Shown here: positions 51,393 through 62,000 of the stretch, one piece after another
How the letters are laid out: every line of letters starts with the position of its first letter
How positions within the stretch are numbered: the first letter of the stretch is position 1
Origin: Pycnococcus provasolii
Lineage: Eukaryota; Chlorophyta; Pseudoscourfieldiophyceae; Pseudoscourfieldiales
Length of the DNA stretch: 64,000 nucleotides
Direction: 5' to 3'
Assembly: GCA_049487715.1 (NCBI GenBank)
Contig: CP150560.1
Span: forward strand, 558,001-622,000
Translations under genes and position numbers: made by a program
The notes under the pieces: model-generated
What the model was told of the DNA's origin: nothing
What the model saw: only the letters and a program-made list of their open reading frames with translations
Database searches by the model: none

Positions 51393-53849
51393 ATGGCCGC
51401 ATCGTCATCGTCCACCTCCGACGACACCATCTCGCACACGAACGGCTGGCGTGTGTCTGTGGTATTTATCGTGTTTTTGATAATAGGTGCCATCTTCCAG
51501 TACTCGCTCGAGCACGTCGACCTTACGTTGAAAAACCACGGGCTCCGAGGACTCAGACACACGTTCCAAAAGCTACGCGAGGAACTTCTCACGCTCGGAT
51601 TCATCTCACTCATACTCGCAGCCACGGGAGATGCCCTATCCAAGTCAAGGCTCGCTTCCGCGCACGTCATACACCAAACGCACATATTCTTCTTCACGCT
51701 CGCGTTCAGCCACATCCTATTCGCATCCACGGCACTCGGACTTACCATCATGCGCATGCGAGGTTGGAAGAAGTGGGAGATGGCGAGCCACGCGCTGCGC
51801 GTCGAGGCGCTACATAGGACGAGCTCGAGGCTCTCCTTCTCTGTCGCGGCAGAGGTGGACGCAGCGCCCACAGGTGGCACCACCAGCAATGACAACGCGG
51901 AGACGTCGGCAGCGCAGGCGCCGACGAAGGATAACGACCAACCTCAGAGACGACCTACTAGCTCGATATTTAAGGGCAGAAAGTGGAAGACGCCAAGCGT
52001 ATTCGAGCCTCGAGAGCTGACGAGCGAGGAGCGTACGAAGCTGTACTTGGCTGCGCAGCGGCGCGCGGACTTTTTAAAGTCGCGACTCGGACGCGTCTAC
52101 CTCGGGTTTATCATGCTCTTTCAGGAGTCCGTCACCGAGCCCGTGTACCTCGGACTTCGCCGGCTATTCGTCGCGCGCATGGACGTGCACGACTCGTTCG
52201 ACGTGCTGAGCTTTGTGCTCGAGAGCATGGAGGAGGAATTCAGCGAGGTGGTCGGCCTCTCAGGTCCTATGTGGCTGCTCGTCGCGCTGTGGCTCGTCGT
52301 GCCGATAGAATACAACTTCCCCCTGATCATCTCCGTATCCTGCCTGGTGCTCGTCATCATCGTATCCGTCAAGCTCGAAACGGCCGCGCAGAAGCTGATG
52401 CGGCTAAGCTTCGCGTGCTTCACCGATCACAAGAGCATTACCGCGAGTGCTCTCGCGCGCCTGCAGTCGAGCTACCAGGACCTGTCGAATCTCGACAGCG
52501 GCGCTGTCGAGGAGGAGGCGCAGCGCGTGCAGGACGAGATTGCCGACCAGGCGGACATTGACAGCATCTTCAAGGCTGTGCACTGCGAGTCAGGGTGCCT
52601 CTCGCTTACCAAGGGAAGGAGAGAGTCCAAGGGAAGCAGCGGTGACAGCAAAGCGCAGATGCAGCAGCAGCAGCCTCTCGAGACCATCGTCGAGACGGAG
52701 CCGTCTTCGGAAGGCATCGGGACGGGCCGCGCGGCGTCCGCGTCTGTTGAAAGACAGAAGAACGCGCTGTGGATGCTCGACGGTGGCAAGAAGATCGACG
52801 CCGCGAATCTGTTTTGGTTTGGAAAGCCGCGCCTGCTGCTCACAATCCTTAACTTCACCATCTTTGAAAGCAGTCTCAGCATCGCCTTTCTTGTGTTCGC
52901 TTACTGGCAGGACGAAGGCCTCATCGACAGCCTCGGTGGCTCCAGTGCTAACCGACTGATTGCTGTGATCGTTCTCATCTGCATCGACTTTTTCATGCTC
53001 GTGCACACGGCCGTGTACGTGATGCCCGTCTACGCGCTTGTGTCAAGCCTTGGCTCGCACTGTCCAGACAGCGTCATGCTGCACGCTTCGGTTGCAACGC
53101 GACAGAAGAAGGGGTCGGCTCGCCTCGACCCCAGCTTGAAGCGGAAGAGCAGCTTTGCCCAGATGAGTGATGTCATGAAGAAGTTGAACGACACCGTGCG
53201 TCGCCGTTCATCTTCGAAAAACATTAACCTTTCAGAGAAAGCCGATGCCCCGCCACGATCTAGTACCGATGAGGACGAACTTCCTCGCCTTAGCACGCGT
53301 GACCTCGGCATGTACACCGCGGAGGCTCTCGGACGCAACTCGAATGACTCGATCGAATCGGAAACGCCGAATTACGAGTACGAGAACGAGAACACGTCAT
53401 CTTTGACAAGTTTGCTTGGTGCAATGATGAAGAAGCGCCTTGAGACGGAGCGTGCAGCTGTAGAGCAGGCAAATCATGCCAAGGCGTTGGAGGATGAGCG
53501 CGAGAAGCGTCAGGAAGAGGAGCGTGCGAGGCGTCACTCAAATGAGGGATCGCGGCGGCGAAGTCTTCGCGACTTGTTCACCGCTGACGACGACAGCGCG
53601 CCGGCTACGCCATCCGCGCCAGCTGTGCCGTCAACGTCCTCGCCTCCCGATGATGTGGAGCGAGGCGGCAATCGGGAATCTGAGTCTGCGCCAACCGTTG
53701 CAGTGACGGTGGATGCGCCTGTCGCTACCGAGCTCGCGCCCCCACCCGCCGACTCCACCATCCCTCGTGGTGTGAGTTCAGACGACGTGCTTGTGAGCGT
53801 GGACGTCCCCGTTGAAGGCGATGGTGGAGTTGAGACCAATGGTGGAACG

Positions 53850-53881
<32 letters not shown>

Positions 53882-53903
53882 TACGGCGGCGGCGGCGCCT
53901 TAA
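51393..53903 (+). CDS. MLO-family seven-helix membrane protein
   Basis: An 836-residue MLO protein; the plant family are plasma-membrane proteins that bind calmodulin and are proposed calcium channels. ATG 51393 is the first in frame. The first helix (VFIVFLIIGAIFQYSLEH) and following cytosolic helix with LREELLTLGFISLILAATGD are diagnostic. More helices follow around residues 90-110, 295-330, 485-510 and 530-555. Two long Ser/acidic cytosolic inserts make it larger than land-plant MLOs (about 500-600). A basic amphipathic stretch after the last helix (LDPSLKRKSSFAQMSDVMKK) is where the calmodulin site lies in the family. The tail is low complexity and ends in a Thr run encoded by ACGACA repeats. 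Confidence 0.9.
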
Positions 53904-53990
53904 GTATTCCAGTATTTAACTAGACTATCGTAACGTATTTCTGAACACCTTGGATAAGCACCGCGGCTAGGACTACCTTGGGCGGGGTGC

Positions 53991-54007
53991 TAACCCTAAC
54001 CCTAATC
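53991..54007 (-). repeat. Interstitial telomere-like motif, CCCTAA units
   Basis: TAACCCTAACCCTAATC on the + strand, 83 bp before the RRP46 start codon. Confidence 0.88.
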
Positions 54008-54089
54008 CATTTTCCAGGGTCGCGTTTCCGGCAGCCTGTCCCTCCCCTGGTATAAACTTCCCGTCCTTTGCACTCCACAAGTTGGGGCA

Positions 54090-54878
54090 ATGGCGGCGGC
54101 TTCGCCAGTTTCCGTCTCCGTGGGGGCCCCCACGTCGTCGCAGGGCACGTGCGGTGCGTCGTGCCTAGGCAGTGGCGCGTGCTCGTACGGGTTGACGTCG
54201 GCTTGCGCCCAAGTGCTATTCCCTCGCCCTATCGCACGCGACGTGAACCGAGGCACGCCCCTCCACTACGGCGGTGGTTCGTCAGCAGAAATCTCCGTGC
54301 GTCTGTCGTACGGACCCACGTTGGCTGAGGATACTGTGCTGTCAGGTGCAATAGCGGGAGTTGCTGCAAGTGCAGTGGAGTACGATACATCTCCGCCGTC
54401 GCCGAGTGCGCCGACCCAAGCTGATGTGACTGCGGCGGAGGCGAACTTAGAGGATATTGTTAGGAGAGCGGTGCGCACAGACATGATGCCGAGGCAGAGA
54501 ATCACAATACACGTTTCAGTACAGCAGGATGACGGGGAGCAGGGCAGATGGTTCGCCGCCGCGGCAAACGCCGCAAGTGCTGCCCTCGTGCACGCAGGTA
54601 TTCCGTTGCGTGCGTGCTTCGCCGTTGGTGCGGCGCGCGACGACAACCTGCACGCGGCGTGCGCCGTCGCGCATCTGCCACACGACGATGCGCCGTCAGC
54701 TGCAAACGACAAGCCACGCGTGCTATATTCAGAAATGCGTGCTGCGCAGCCTGTCACGCGCGATCGTTTCAGGGCGTTGCGCGCTGACGCGTATGCCGAT
54801 GCGACGAAAAGTCTGCTTTCCGTCGAGGAAGCTGCCACCAGAATGGTGAAGCGCGCTACTGGTTTGCTTGACGCATGA
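54090..54878 (+). CDS. RRP46: Exosome ring subunit RRP46 (RNase PH fold)
   Basis: A subunit of the hexameric RNase-PH ring of the RNA exosome, acting in nuclear and cytosolic RNA decay. The 262-residue protein begins MAAASPVSVSVGAPTSSQGT at ATG 54090. Features shared with EXOSC5/RRP46: ISVRLSYGPTLAED, LEDIVRRAVRTDMMPRQRIT, IHVSVQQDDG, and AAANAASAALVHAGIPLRAC. The residues for phosphate binding and catalysis of bacterial RNase PH are not evident, as expected for the inactive eukaryotic ring, though plant RRP41 is an exception. TGTAA at 54913-54917. Convergent with SF1, 49 bp apart. Confidence 0.87.
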   Translation: MAAASPVSVSVGAPTSSQGTCGASCLGSGACSYGLTSACAQVLFPRPIARDVNRGTPLHYGGGSSAEISVRLSYGPTLAEDTVLSGAIAGVAASAVEYDTSPPSPSAPTQADVTAAEANLEDIVRRAVRTDMMPRQRITIHVSVQQDDGEQGRWFAAAANAASAALVHAGIPLRACFAVGAARDDNLHAACAVAHLPHDDAPSAANDKPRVLYSEMRAAQPVTRDRFRALRADAYADATKSLLSVEEAATRMVKRATGLLDA

Positions 54879-54927
54879 GAGATCCTTGTTACAACAGTGC
54901 TTTTGTTTATTTTGTAATTTTTTCGTC

Positions 54928-56007
54928 TCACCTCTTCGGCGGAGGAGGGTAGCCACCAGGTGGTGGGCCGGCAGGGAGCGTGCTCCCGCCAAGCTCCTCC
55001 ATGAACGTGTTGAACTCCTCGTCCATGCGCTCGGCAGTCTCAGGATTGTTGCGCGCGACGTCGCGTGCATACTGCGCCTCCACACGTTCCTTGATGTGGT
55101 CCGGTAGCTGGTACGCGCCCGCGGCGGCGGCGGCATCCTCGCGTGTCATCTCCGTCACCGTGAGCTGGTTGCCGACGTCGTTTTGGTTTTCATCGCGCAC
55201 CGTTCCGTTGATGACGGCGAGTTCTCGGAGCTGGGCCGTCTTAAACTCGCTGAAGCCCGTCTCGCCCGGGTCGAGTAGCTTTTCGACCAGCTCCGCCGCA
55301 ATCCGCACGGACTTGGCGTCGTCGCCCGTGATGAGCACGTGCAGGTCCTCGTGCTCGCTCGGGTCCGCCTGTCCGGTTGCCGACGAGCGCAGCGCCGCCG
55401 CGCTCTTCATGCCCTCCTTGAGCGACCCTTTCCCTCTGACTGCGATTTTACACCCTGATTCGCGCTCGAGTCGCTTTTGCGTGTTCCCTCGTGGTCCGAG
55501 GATGAGTCCTATGAAGTTGAATCCCGGGTACTCGCGAATAGGCACGAACACTCTCTTGTACAGTTTCTCAGCTTTGTAGTCCGCGGGCGGCTTGTACGGA
55601 TTGGACGGCGGGCTGCATCTGACAAGTTCCGCGATGAGCCTTTGTCTCTTTTGCACAAGTTTGTCGCGTGCTCTGACGTCGCGCGGGTTTGTTCTCTGTC
55701 CAAGTGCGTCGTACGTCGGCTCGGGTGACGGCGACCGTTCGTGTTCAGGCGGCACATAAACTTTCCCTGCGGCTAACATTTTCTGCACATCGTCCAATAA
55801 GGACTGGCGCGCGAGCATGTGCGGGCACGCCGACCCGAAGGCGTGCGCGAGGTGGTGGACGGGAGCGGGAGGGGCGGCACAGTCGTCCTCTGAGACAAGG
55901 GGACGCCAGCGCTTGCGTCCGTTGAGAGGTTCACGCACCAACGGACGGCCGACACGCACATCCGACCCGGAGGACGCACCAACAAAGGCAAGGGAGGGAG
56001 GCTCCAT
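54928..56007 (-). CDS. SF1: Splicing factor 1 / branch-point-binding protein
   Basis: SF1/BBP recognises the intron branch point in early spliceosome assembly. The 359-residue protein starts MEPPSLAFVG at ATG 56007. The SF1 helix-hairpin region is present: HERSPSPEPTYDALGQRTNP, the SPSP being the SPF45-kinase site that binds U2AF large subunit in homologs, then RDVRARDKLVQKRQRLI. The KH-QUA2 domain follows: FVPIREYPGFNFIGLILGPR and GNTQKRLERESGCKIAVRGK with the GPRG loop. No CCHC zinc knuckle is visible, as in human SF1 which has one, so this copy is shorter. Its presence agrees with the few introns seen. A CCCTAA array is 67 bp upstream. Confidence 0.92.
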   Translation of the reverse strand: MEPPSLAFVGASSGSDVRVGRPLVREPLNGRKRWRPLVSEDDCAAPPAPVHHLAHAFGSACPHMLARQSLLDDVQKMLAAGKVYVPPEHERSPSPEPTYDALGQRTNPRDVRARDKLVQKRQRLIAELVRCSPPSNPYKPPADYKAEKLYKRVFVPIREYPGFNFIGLILGPRGNTQKRLERESGCKIAVRGKGSLKEGMKSAAALRSSATGQADPSEHEDLHVLITGDDAKSVRIAAELVEKLLDPGETGFSEFKTAQLRELAVINGTVRDENQNDVGNQLTVTEMTREDAAAAAGAYQLPDHIKERVEAQYARDVARNNPETAERMDEEFNTFMEELGGSTLPAGPPPGGYPPPPKR

Positions 56008-56073
56008 GACGAGAAGAATGAGAGGAGGAATGCTATCAAACCAGAAAAAGCAAGCAGGAGCGCCGCCGACCGG

Positions 56074-56157
56074 AACCCTAATTAACCCTAACCCTAGAAG
56101 CAACCCTAATGCCCTAATGCCCTAATCCTACCCTAATCCTACCCTAATCCTACCCTC
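56074..56157 (-). repeat. Interstitial telomere-like array with CCCTAAT(CCTA) variants
   Basis: Starts with AACCCTAACCCTA-type units and passes into CCCTAATG and CCCTAATCCTA repeats. It begins 67 bp upstream of the SF1 start. The variant units look like a decaying telomeric array. Confidence 0.9.
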
Positions 56158-56291
56158 CATGCATAAGCCACCCGGGGCACAATTGTTTTCTATACCTTGG
56201 ACTCTTTCAGCTTACATACTGTATGCTGGTCTTAATCATGAGAAATTACTTATTTACTGTACTACTACTAGATACGCGGCTTTCTTGCATC

Positions 56292-58265
56292 TTACTGCAT
56301 CTTCCCGCACATGTTCGCGTCATTGTCGCAACCCATGCCGCTCAGGTCAGCCAAACCGAGGTCGTGCAGGTTCTTCACCACGTTCACGCGGAAGTCTTCG
56401 TGACCGATGCACCAGTCGTCGGCGGCGTGCCCCGCGTCACGGTGCACGCCGCACGGAAGCAGATCCACAATCTCGTACTCATTGCCCACAGTCTTGTGAG
56501 GTTCCGGGTCGTCAAGTGTGCATCGCGGCGGCAGCAGCGGGTACTTATTCATGCTTGCGACACGCATCGCATCGAGAGCGCCCTCGAATCCAAGCGTGTG
56601 CAGCAACGTCGCCTTGGCACGAATCAACGCAGCCTGGTGAACTTCCTGGAACTTGAATGTCGTGCGTACCTCCTCCACCGTCATGCCATGCAGATCGCGG
56701 ATGCACTGCGCAGCCTTGCGCGGGAACTTCTTGCCAATCTTTCCCCCCGGCACATGGCACCGGTAATCGAGCATTTGGCCAAGGCTGTTGTAAACTTCAG
56801 TGCCGCGAATCCTCGGGTTCGGCGCGGGAAACGTGAACCCTCGGCGCTCAATCTCGAACACGGTCGTCGTGGGTATGAACGGCGTGTTGACATTCATGCC
56901 AAAGCCAAACTCGGACCACGCCCAGTTGTAGTGCCCGAAGCACGCGTCGACATTGTCGATGAACTTCAGATTGCCTTCCGCCGTGATGTGGATGTTTTCT
57001 GGATGCCGGTCGCCCTGGCTGAATAGGAACTCCTCAACCGTCGCCATGAGCATCTGCGTCTTGTTCAAGTTTTTGTAGATTTCCGCAACCTTCTTCACCG
57101 TCTCGTCGTGGTGATTCTCTGACGGCGTGTTGCGAAACGCTGCCAGGTTCTTCACGAGACTGATTGGCGCGCCCTCCGCGTAACGTGCGAACAGAGCATC
57201 GGTGGCGTCGATCGTTCCCCCATCTGCAAACTTTAAGGCTGCATCTTTGGGAATCTCGCCGTGCAGAGGCGCGCGCCACTCGCGCGCGATGATGTCCTCG
57301 AACCCGCACCGCTTCGCCAGCAGCCCGAACGGGTACACGTTCGAAAACGTCTTAAGGCGCAGGCCGAGCTTGGTAACGGAGCGCGTTCCGTCTGGATCTT
57401 CGGTTACGTACATGCGCCGCCCCGTCGCCCCGGTTGGACGTTCAAATTCGCGTGTCTCGAAACCAGGCAGTCCGAGGCTCACGCGCTTTGGCAGGCTTTC
57501 AATCTTCACAGCACACCCGGCGCACTTGTTTCCGTTTGACGAGCATCGGTCGCACACCGACTCGTCGCAGTTGAGGAGTTCTTGCTCCGGCCCGAGTCGG
57601 TCGTTTCGAGAGGGCGCGAGCGTGATGGTGTCCACCTCTTGTGTTTTTTCGTATCCGTCCTTCTCTGGGTTGCTGTAGCACATGCGTCCGATGACTCCGT
57701 GCATGTAGTTCCAGTCTCCCCACGGCCACTCCGCCCGTCCTAGCGGGCACTGCGAGCACGCCCTCCACGTGAATTCTTCCTTCGCCGATTCCGCGTCCGA
57801 GCCGTGCCTGGCATCCACAGGTTCGTCGTCGTTGAAGTACCTGTCTGGCGCGGAAGCTTCGTTGTCGTTTTCATCATTTTCGTTGGAGTCGTCACTGGCT
57901 CCGTCTTCGTTGTTGTCGAAACTTTGCTGCCTGAGCCATTTCGGTTGTTTGAAATGGCCACCATAGTTTTCCTCTGAGAACTCCAAGCCTTCTCCCTGGA
58001 GATTTGAAGGTGAAGCTGACTCGCTGCTCGAAGGTTTGATTCCGGGTCGGCCTAACGAACCGTGCGAACCTCTTGGGTTTCGTCCACTGTATGCGACCCG
58101 TCGAGCTAACGAAGGGTGCCACGACGCCGCCTGATTTCCTCGAAGAGAAGAGGGACCCCTTGAACCCGCCGCAAGAAACACTTATCCTGATCCTGAGAAG
58201 AGTAAGAGACACAAGGACACTAAAAGCAGTGGACGTGGTATGACGATGGCCATGGCCATGGCCAT
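56292..58265 (-). CDS. Secretory kinase-like protein with Cys-rich region; in-frame stop after the signal peptide
   Basis: The body is open from 58178 to a stop at 56292, about 628 codons. A Cys-rich segment (ACSQCPLGRAEWPWGDW; CDRCSSNGNKCAGC) precedes a kinase-like domain whose catalytic loop EEFLFSQGDRHPENIHITAE then GNLKFIDNVDACF resembles PI3/PI4-kinase-like and secretory FAM20-type kinases. The family is not settled. The first Met of the body is after the acidic N-terminal region, but a strong signal peptide lies upstream in the same frame: ATG 58265, MAMAMAIVIPRPLLLVSLCL, then LLLFSGSG. A single TAA at 58182-58184 separates them. The extracellular-type Cys pattern agrees with secretion. 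The TAA may be a base error, a short in-frame intron or a real nonsense change. Confidence 0.65.
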
Positions 58266-58328
58266 GAGGACTCCAGAGATTGAACTATGCCAGATGATAG
58301 TCCAGTGAGCCTCCAGTGAACCGTTCAC

Positions 58329-58354
58329 GTGTGTGTGTGTGTGTGTGTGTGTGT
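58329..58354. repeat. (GT)13 dinucleotide microsatellite
   Basis: Thirteen perfect GT units, 64 bp upstream of the signal-peptide ATG of the kinase-like gene. Confidence 0.95.
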
Positions 58355-58528
58355 TTGTTGTGGGATCGCGGGACCCTTAAGCACAGGTCTCCTTACCCTC
58401 CTTAAGAAACAGCCGATTTTAAGCACCCAAATATTTATGATGAGGCCGATCGATCACGCGACGGATGTCTCCCGTGTAAGAAAAGCAAGAAACAGTCTAT
58501 TGACGGGGGGACCCTGGATAACCCTACC

Positions 58529-58688
58529 GGCGTAACCCTAACCCTAACCCTAACCCTAACGGCATAACCCTACCGGCGTAACCCTAACCCTAACCCTAGC
58601 CCTAACGGCGTAACCCTACCGGCGTAACCCTAACCCTAACCCTAGCCCTAACGGCGTAACCCTAACCCGAAACCCTAACCCGAAACCC
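58529..58688 (-). repeat. Telomere-like higher-order repeat: three tandem 46-bp units
   Basis: A 46-bp unit, ggcgtaacccta followed by CCCTAA repeats and ending ggcgtaaccctacc, is repeated at 58529-58574, 58575-58620 and 58621-58666. Copies differ at a few bases (CCCTAG for CCCTAA; ggcata for ggcgta). CCCGAA variants follow to 58688. It lies between divergent starts at 58265 (-) and 59056 (+). Confidence 0.93.
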
Positions 58689-59055
58689 TAACCTGAACCC
58701 CTCACCGGTTTTTTCCCGTTGGAACAGAGTCGTTGGAACTGGTCGTTGGAACAGGTCGTTAGAACAGGTCTTTGGAACTACATAGACTACCAACTAACTG
58801 GGGAAGGGAAACCCTAAAATGTCCGGGTAGTCGGTAGCTGGTTGTTCACAAGAAAAGGGTCGGCGGAAAGGCGGATAAAAACAAAAACAAAAAAACACCG
58901 TGTCGTCCTGTGTCGTCCGCATTACGTGTCCCTGGGAGGGGGAGGGGAAAAAGGTCAAAAAGCCCATTCTGGTGGGACCCGACCCGTTTTCTCGGCTCAG
59001 CTCCGCCATTCGCATTAAGCCTTCGCACTTTAGTCCGGTCCACGTGGGTTACGTC

Positions 59056-62000
59056 ATGCATAGTGGTTGGCAAATTTCGCGTCCTTCAAGTGCACATGCT
59101 GTGGCGGCGGTGCACTCTGTCAGGCGTCTTCCTAGACATCCTCCTAAACAAGCTGTCCTCCACACACACAGCTCCTTGGGAACCTTGGGAACAGAAAAAA
59201 AGACGCAACAGGCAAGATGCGCGGCGACAAACGCGAAAGCAGGAGGAGGTGGAGGTGGAGGTGGAGGTGGAAAAGAACAACAACAACAACAACAAGGTGC
59301 ATCTTCGTCGTCGTCGTCGACACCCGGCGATAACAAGAAAAAACAGGAGGCGAAGAATGACTCGGAATCCTCGCCTTCTGAGCCTGAAGAACCAGCCGCC
59401 GCCGCAGCAGCAGCAGCAGCAGCAGGTGCAGAGCAACCAAAGGAGGAGTCTACCAACGGAAACGGAAAAGGCGACGACGACAAGGAAACGGCGAAGGCGA
59501 AAACGACGAAGGCGAAACGTGCTGATAGCGCAGCACCCTCGGCGGAAGCGGGTGCGTCAGAGCCTACGCCGACACCTGACGACGACGTACTTGTGGAAGT
59601 GGACAACGACACAAACGAAAAGTACACCGTCGTCTCAATACGTGCGCGCAACAGGCCTGGTCTGCTGACGGCGGTCACGACGTGCTTCCGCGACCTTGGC
59701 GTCGACGTGGCCAAGGCGGTTGTGGACATGGAGCAAGACGACGTGCGAGACCAGTTCTTCGTCACGACGGACGGCGGAAGCAAGCTCACGGACAAGACGA
59801 CACTAGATAGCGTCAGCTCGCTGCTTGAGACGGTGCTCAAAAGTCCAAACCTGCTGGGCGGGCCGCGGTCGGCGTTTGGCATGGCAAGGCCGTACGCCGT
59901 CAACGCAACGAACGACCGAACGTCCATGTCGGAAGACGAGCGCCACCGTTCCGACCTGCTTTACACGCTCATGGACACGTACATAAAAAACGACGTGCTG
60001 AGCGTACAGGAGAGCATCGTCAACCACGTCGAGTACACCATCGCGCGCAGCCGCTACCACTTTGACGACTTCGAGGCGTACCAGGCGACGGCGTACAGCA
60101 CGCGCGACCGGCTCATCGAGAGCTGGAACGACACGCAGCAGTACTTCCACGACCAGGATCCGAAGCGTGTGTACTACCTGAGCATGGAGTTCCTCGTGGG
60201 GCGCAGCCTGCTCAACGCGCTGTACAACCTGAACCTGAAGGGCTTATACCGCGAGGCTCTCGAGCAGCTCGGCTACAACCTCGAGATCATCAAGGAGAGA
60301 GAGCGCGACGCCGCGCTCGGAAATGGAGGGCTCGGGCGACTTGCGTCGTGCTTCCTGGACTCGATGGCGACGGAGAATCTCCCCGCATGGGGATACGGCC
60401 TGCGCTACCAGTACGGCATGTTCCGCCAGACGATACAGGACGGCTTTCAGCGCGAGAATCCCGACTACTGGCTCACGCTCGGCAATCCGTGGGAGATTGA
60501 GCGGCCGAACGTGACGTATCCAGTCAGCTTCTACGGCCATGTCAGCGCGCGCGAGGAGGATGGGCGGCAGATCTTTGTGTGGAATCCCGCCGAGCAGGTG
60601 GACGCCGTGGCGTACGACAACCCCATCCCTGGATACCGCACGGCGAACACGATCAACCTGCGCCTGTGGTCTGCCAAGCCGAGCCGCGAGTTTGACCTGG
60701 AGTCTTTCAACTCGGGCGACTACGTCGCAAGCATTCTCGAGAAGCAGAACGCCGAGTCCATTTCGAGCGTGCTTTACCCCGACGACCGCACTTACAAGGG
60801 CAAGGAGCTTCGCCTGAAGCAGCAGCACTTCTTCGTGTCGGCGACGCTGCAGGACATCCTTCGGCGGTACACCGCGCAGCACGGCTCGCTCGAAAATTTC
60901 TCGGACAAGGTGGCGCTGCAGCTGAACGACACGCATCCGACGATTGGCATCGCGGAGCTCATGCGTCTTCTCATGGATGTGTACAAGTGGGGGCTGGACG
61001 GCGTCGTGGGAGGCGACGACGAAGGTGTTCTCGTTCACGAACCACACGGTGCTCCCCGAGGCGCTCGAGCAATGGCCGGTGGAGCTGCTGCAGGAGCTGC
61101 TGCCTCGGCACATGCAGATCATCTACGACATCAACTGGCGCTTCCTGCAGGAGCTGCGCGCCAAGTTTGGCAACGACCAGGCTCGCGAGTATCGCATGTC
61201 CATCATACAGGAGGGTGACGAGAAGATGGTCCGCATGGCTCACCTGGCGCTCGTCGCGAGCCACACGGTGAACGGCGTTGCGGAGATCCACTCTGAGCTG
61301 ATTAAGCAGACCATCTTCGAGGATTTCTACGAGATGTACCCGAAGAAGTTTCAGAACAAGACGAACGGCGTCACGCCTCGACGCTGGCTTGCATTCTGCA
61401 ACCCTCCGCTGCGCAATCTCATCAACGAGACGCTTGGTACGGACGCGTGGATCTCTCGCTTGGACCTGCTCGAGGGTTTGAAGAGTCACGCGGACGACGG
61501 CGAGTTCCAGAGTCGCTGGGTTGAGGTGAAGCAGCTGGCGAAGGCGAAGTTGGCTGCGAAGATTAAGGAGCTGTGCGGCGTGGAGGTTTCCACGGATGCT
61601 CTGTTCGACGTTCAGGTGAAGCGCATTCACGAGTACAAGCGCCAGGTGCTGAATATTCTGGGGATTATACATCGCTACGATCAGATTCGCAACATGTCCG
61701 AGGAGGAGAAGGCTGACGTGGTTCCTCGCGTCTGCATCATCGGAGGCAAGGCTGCACCAGGATACGAGCTGGCGAAGCGGATCATTAAGCTGATTAGCGC
61801 CGTTTCGCAGCGCGTGAACAACGATCCCGCTGTCGGCGACCTTCTGAAGGTTGTGTTCATTCCCGACTACAACGTCAGCTTGGCGGAGGTGATTGTTCCC
61901 GGCTCAGAGCTGAGCCAGCACATTTCCACCGCCGGCACGGAGGCGAGTGGCACGTCGAACATGAAGTTTGCCATGAACGGCTGCCTGATCATTGGCACGA

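Noticed and set aside
10190-60993. Euplotes-like programmed +1 frameshifting
   Set aside because: The break sites do not share a stop codon or slippery codon and are at short homopolymers; sequencing error is simpler.
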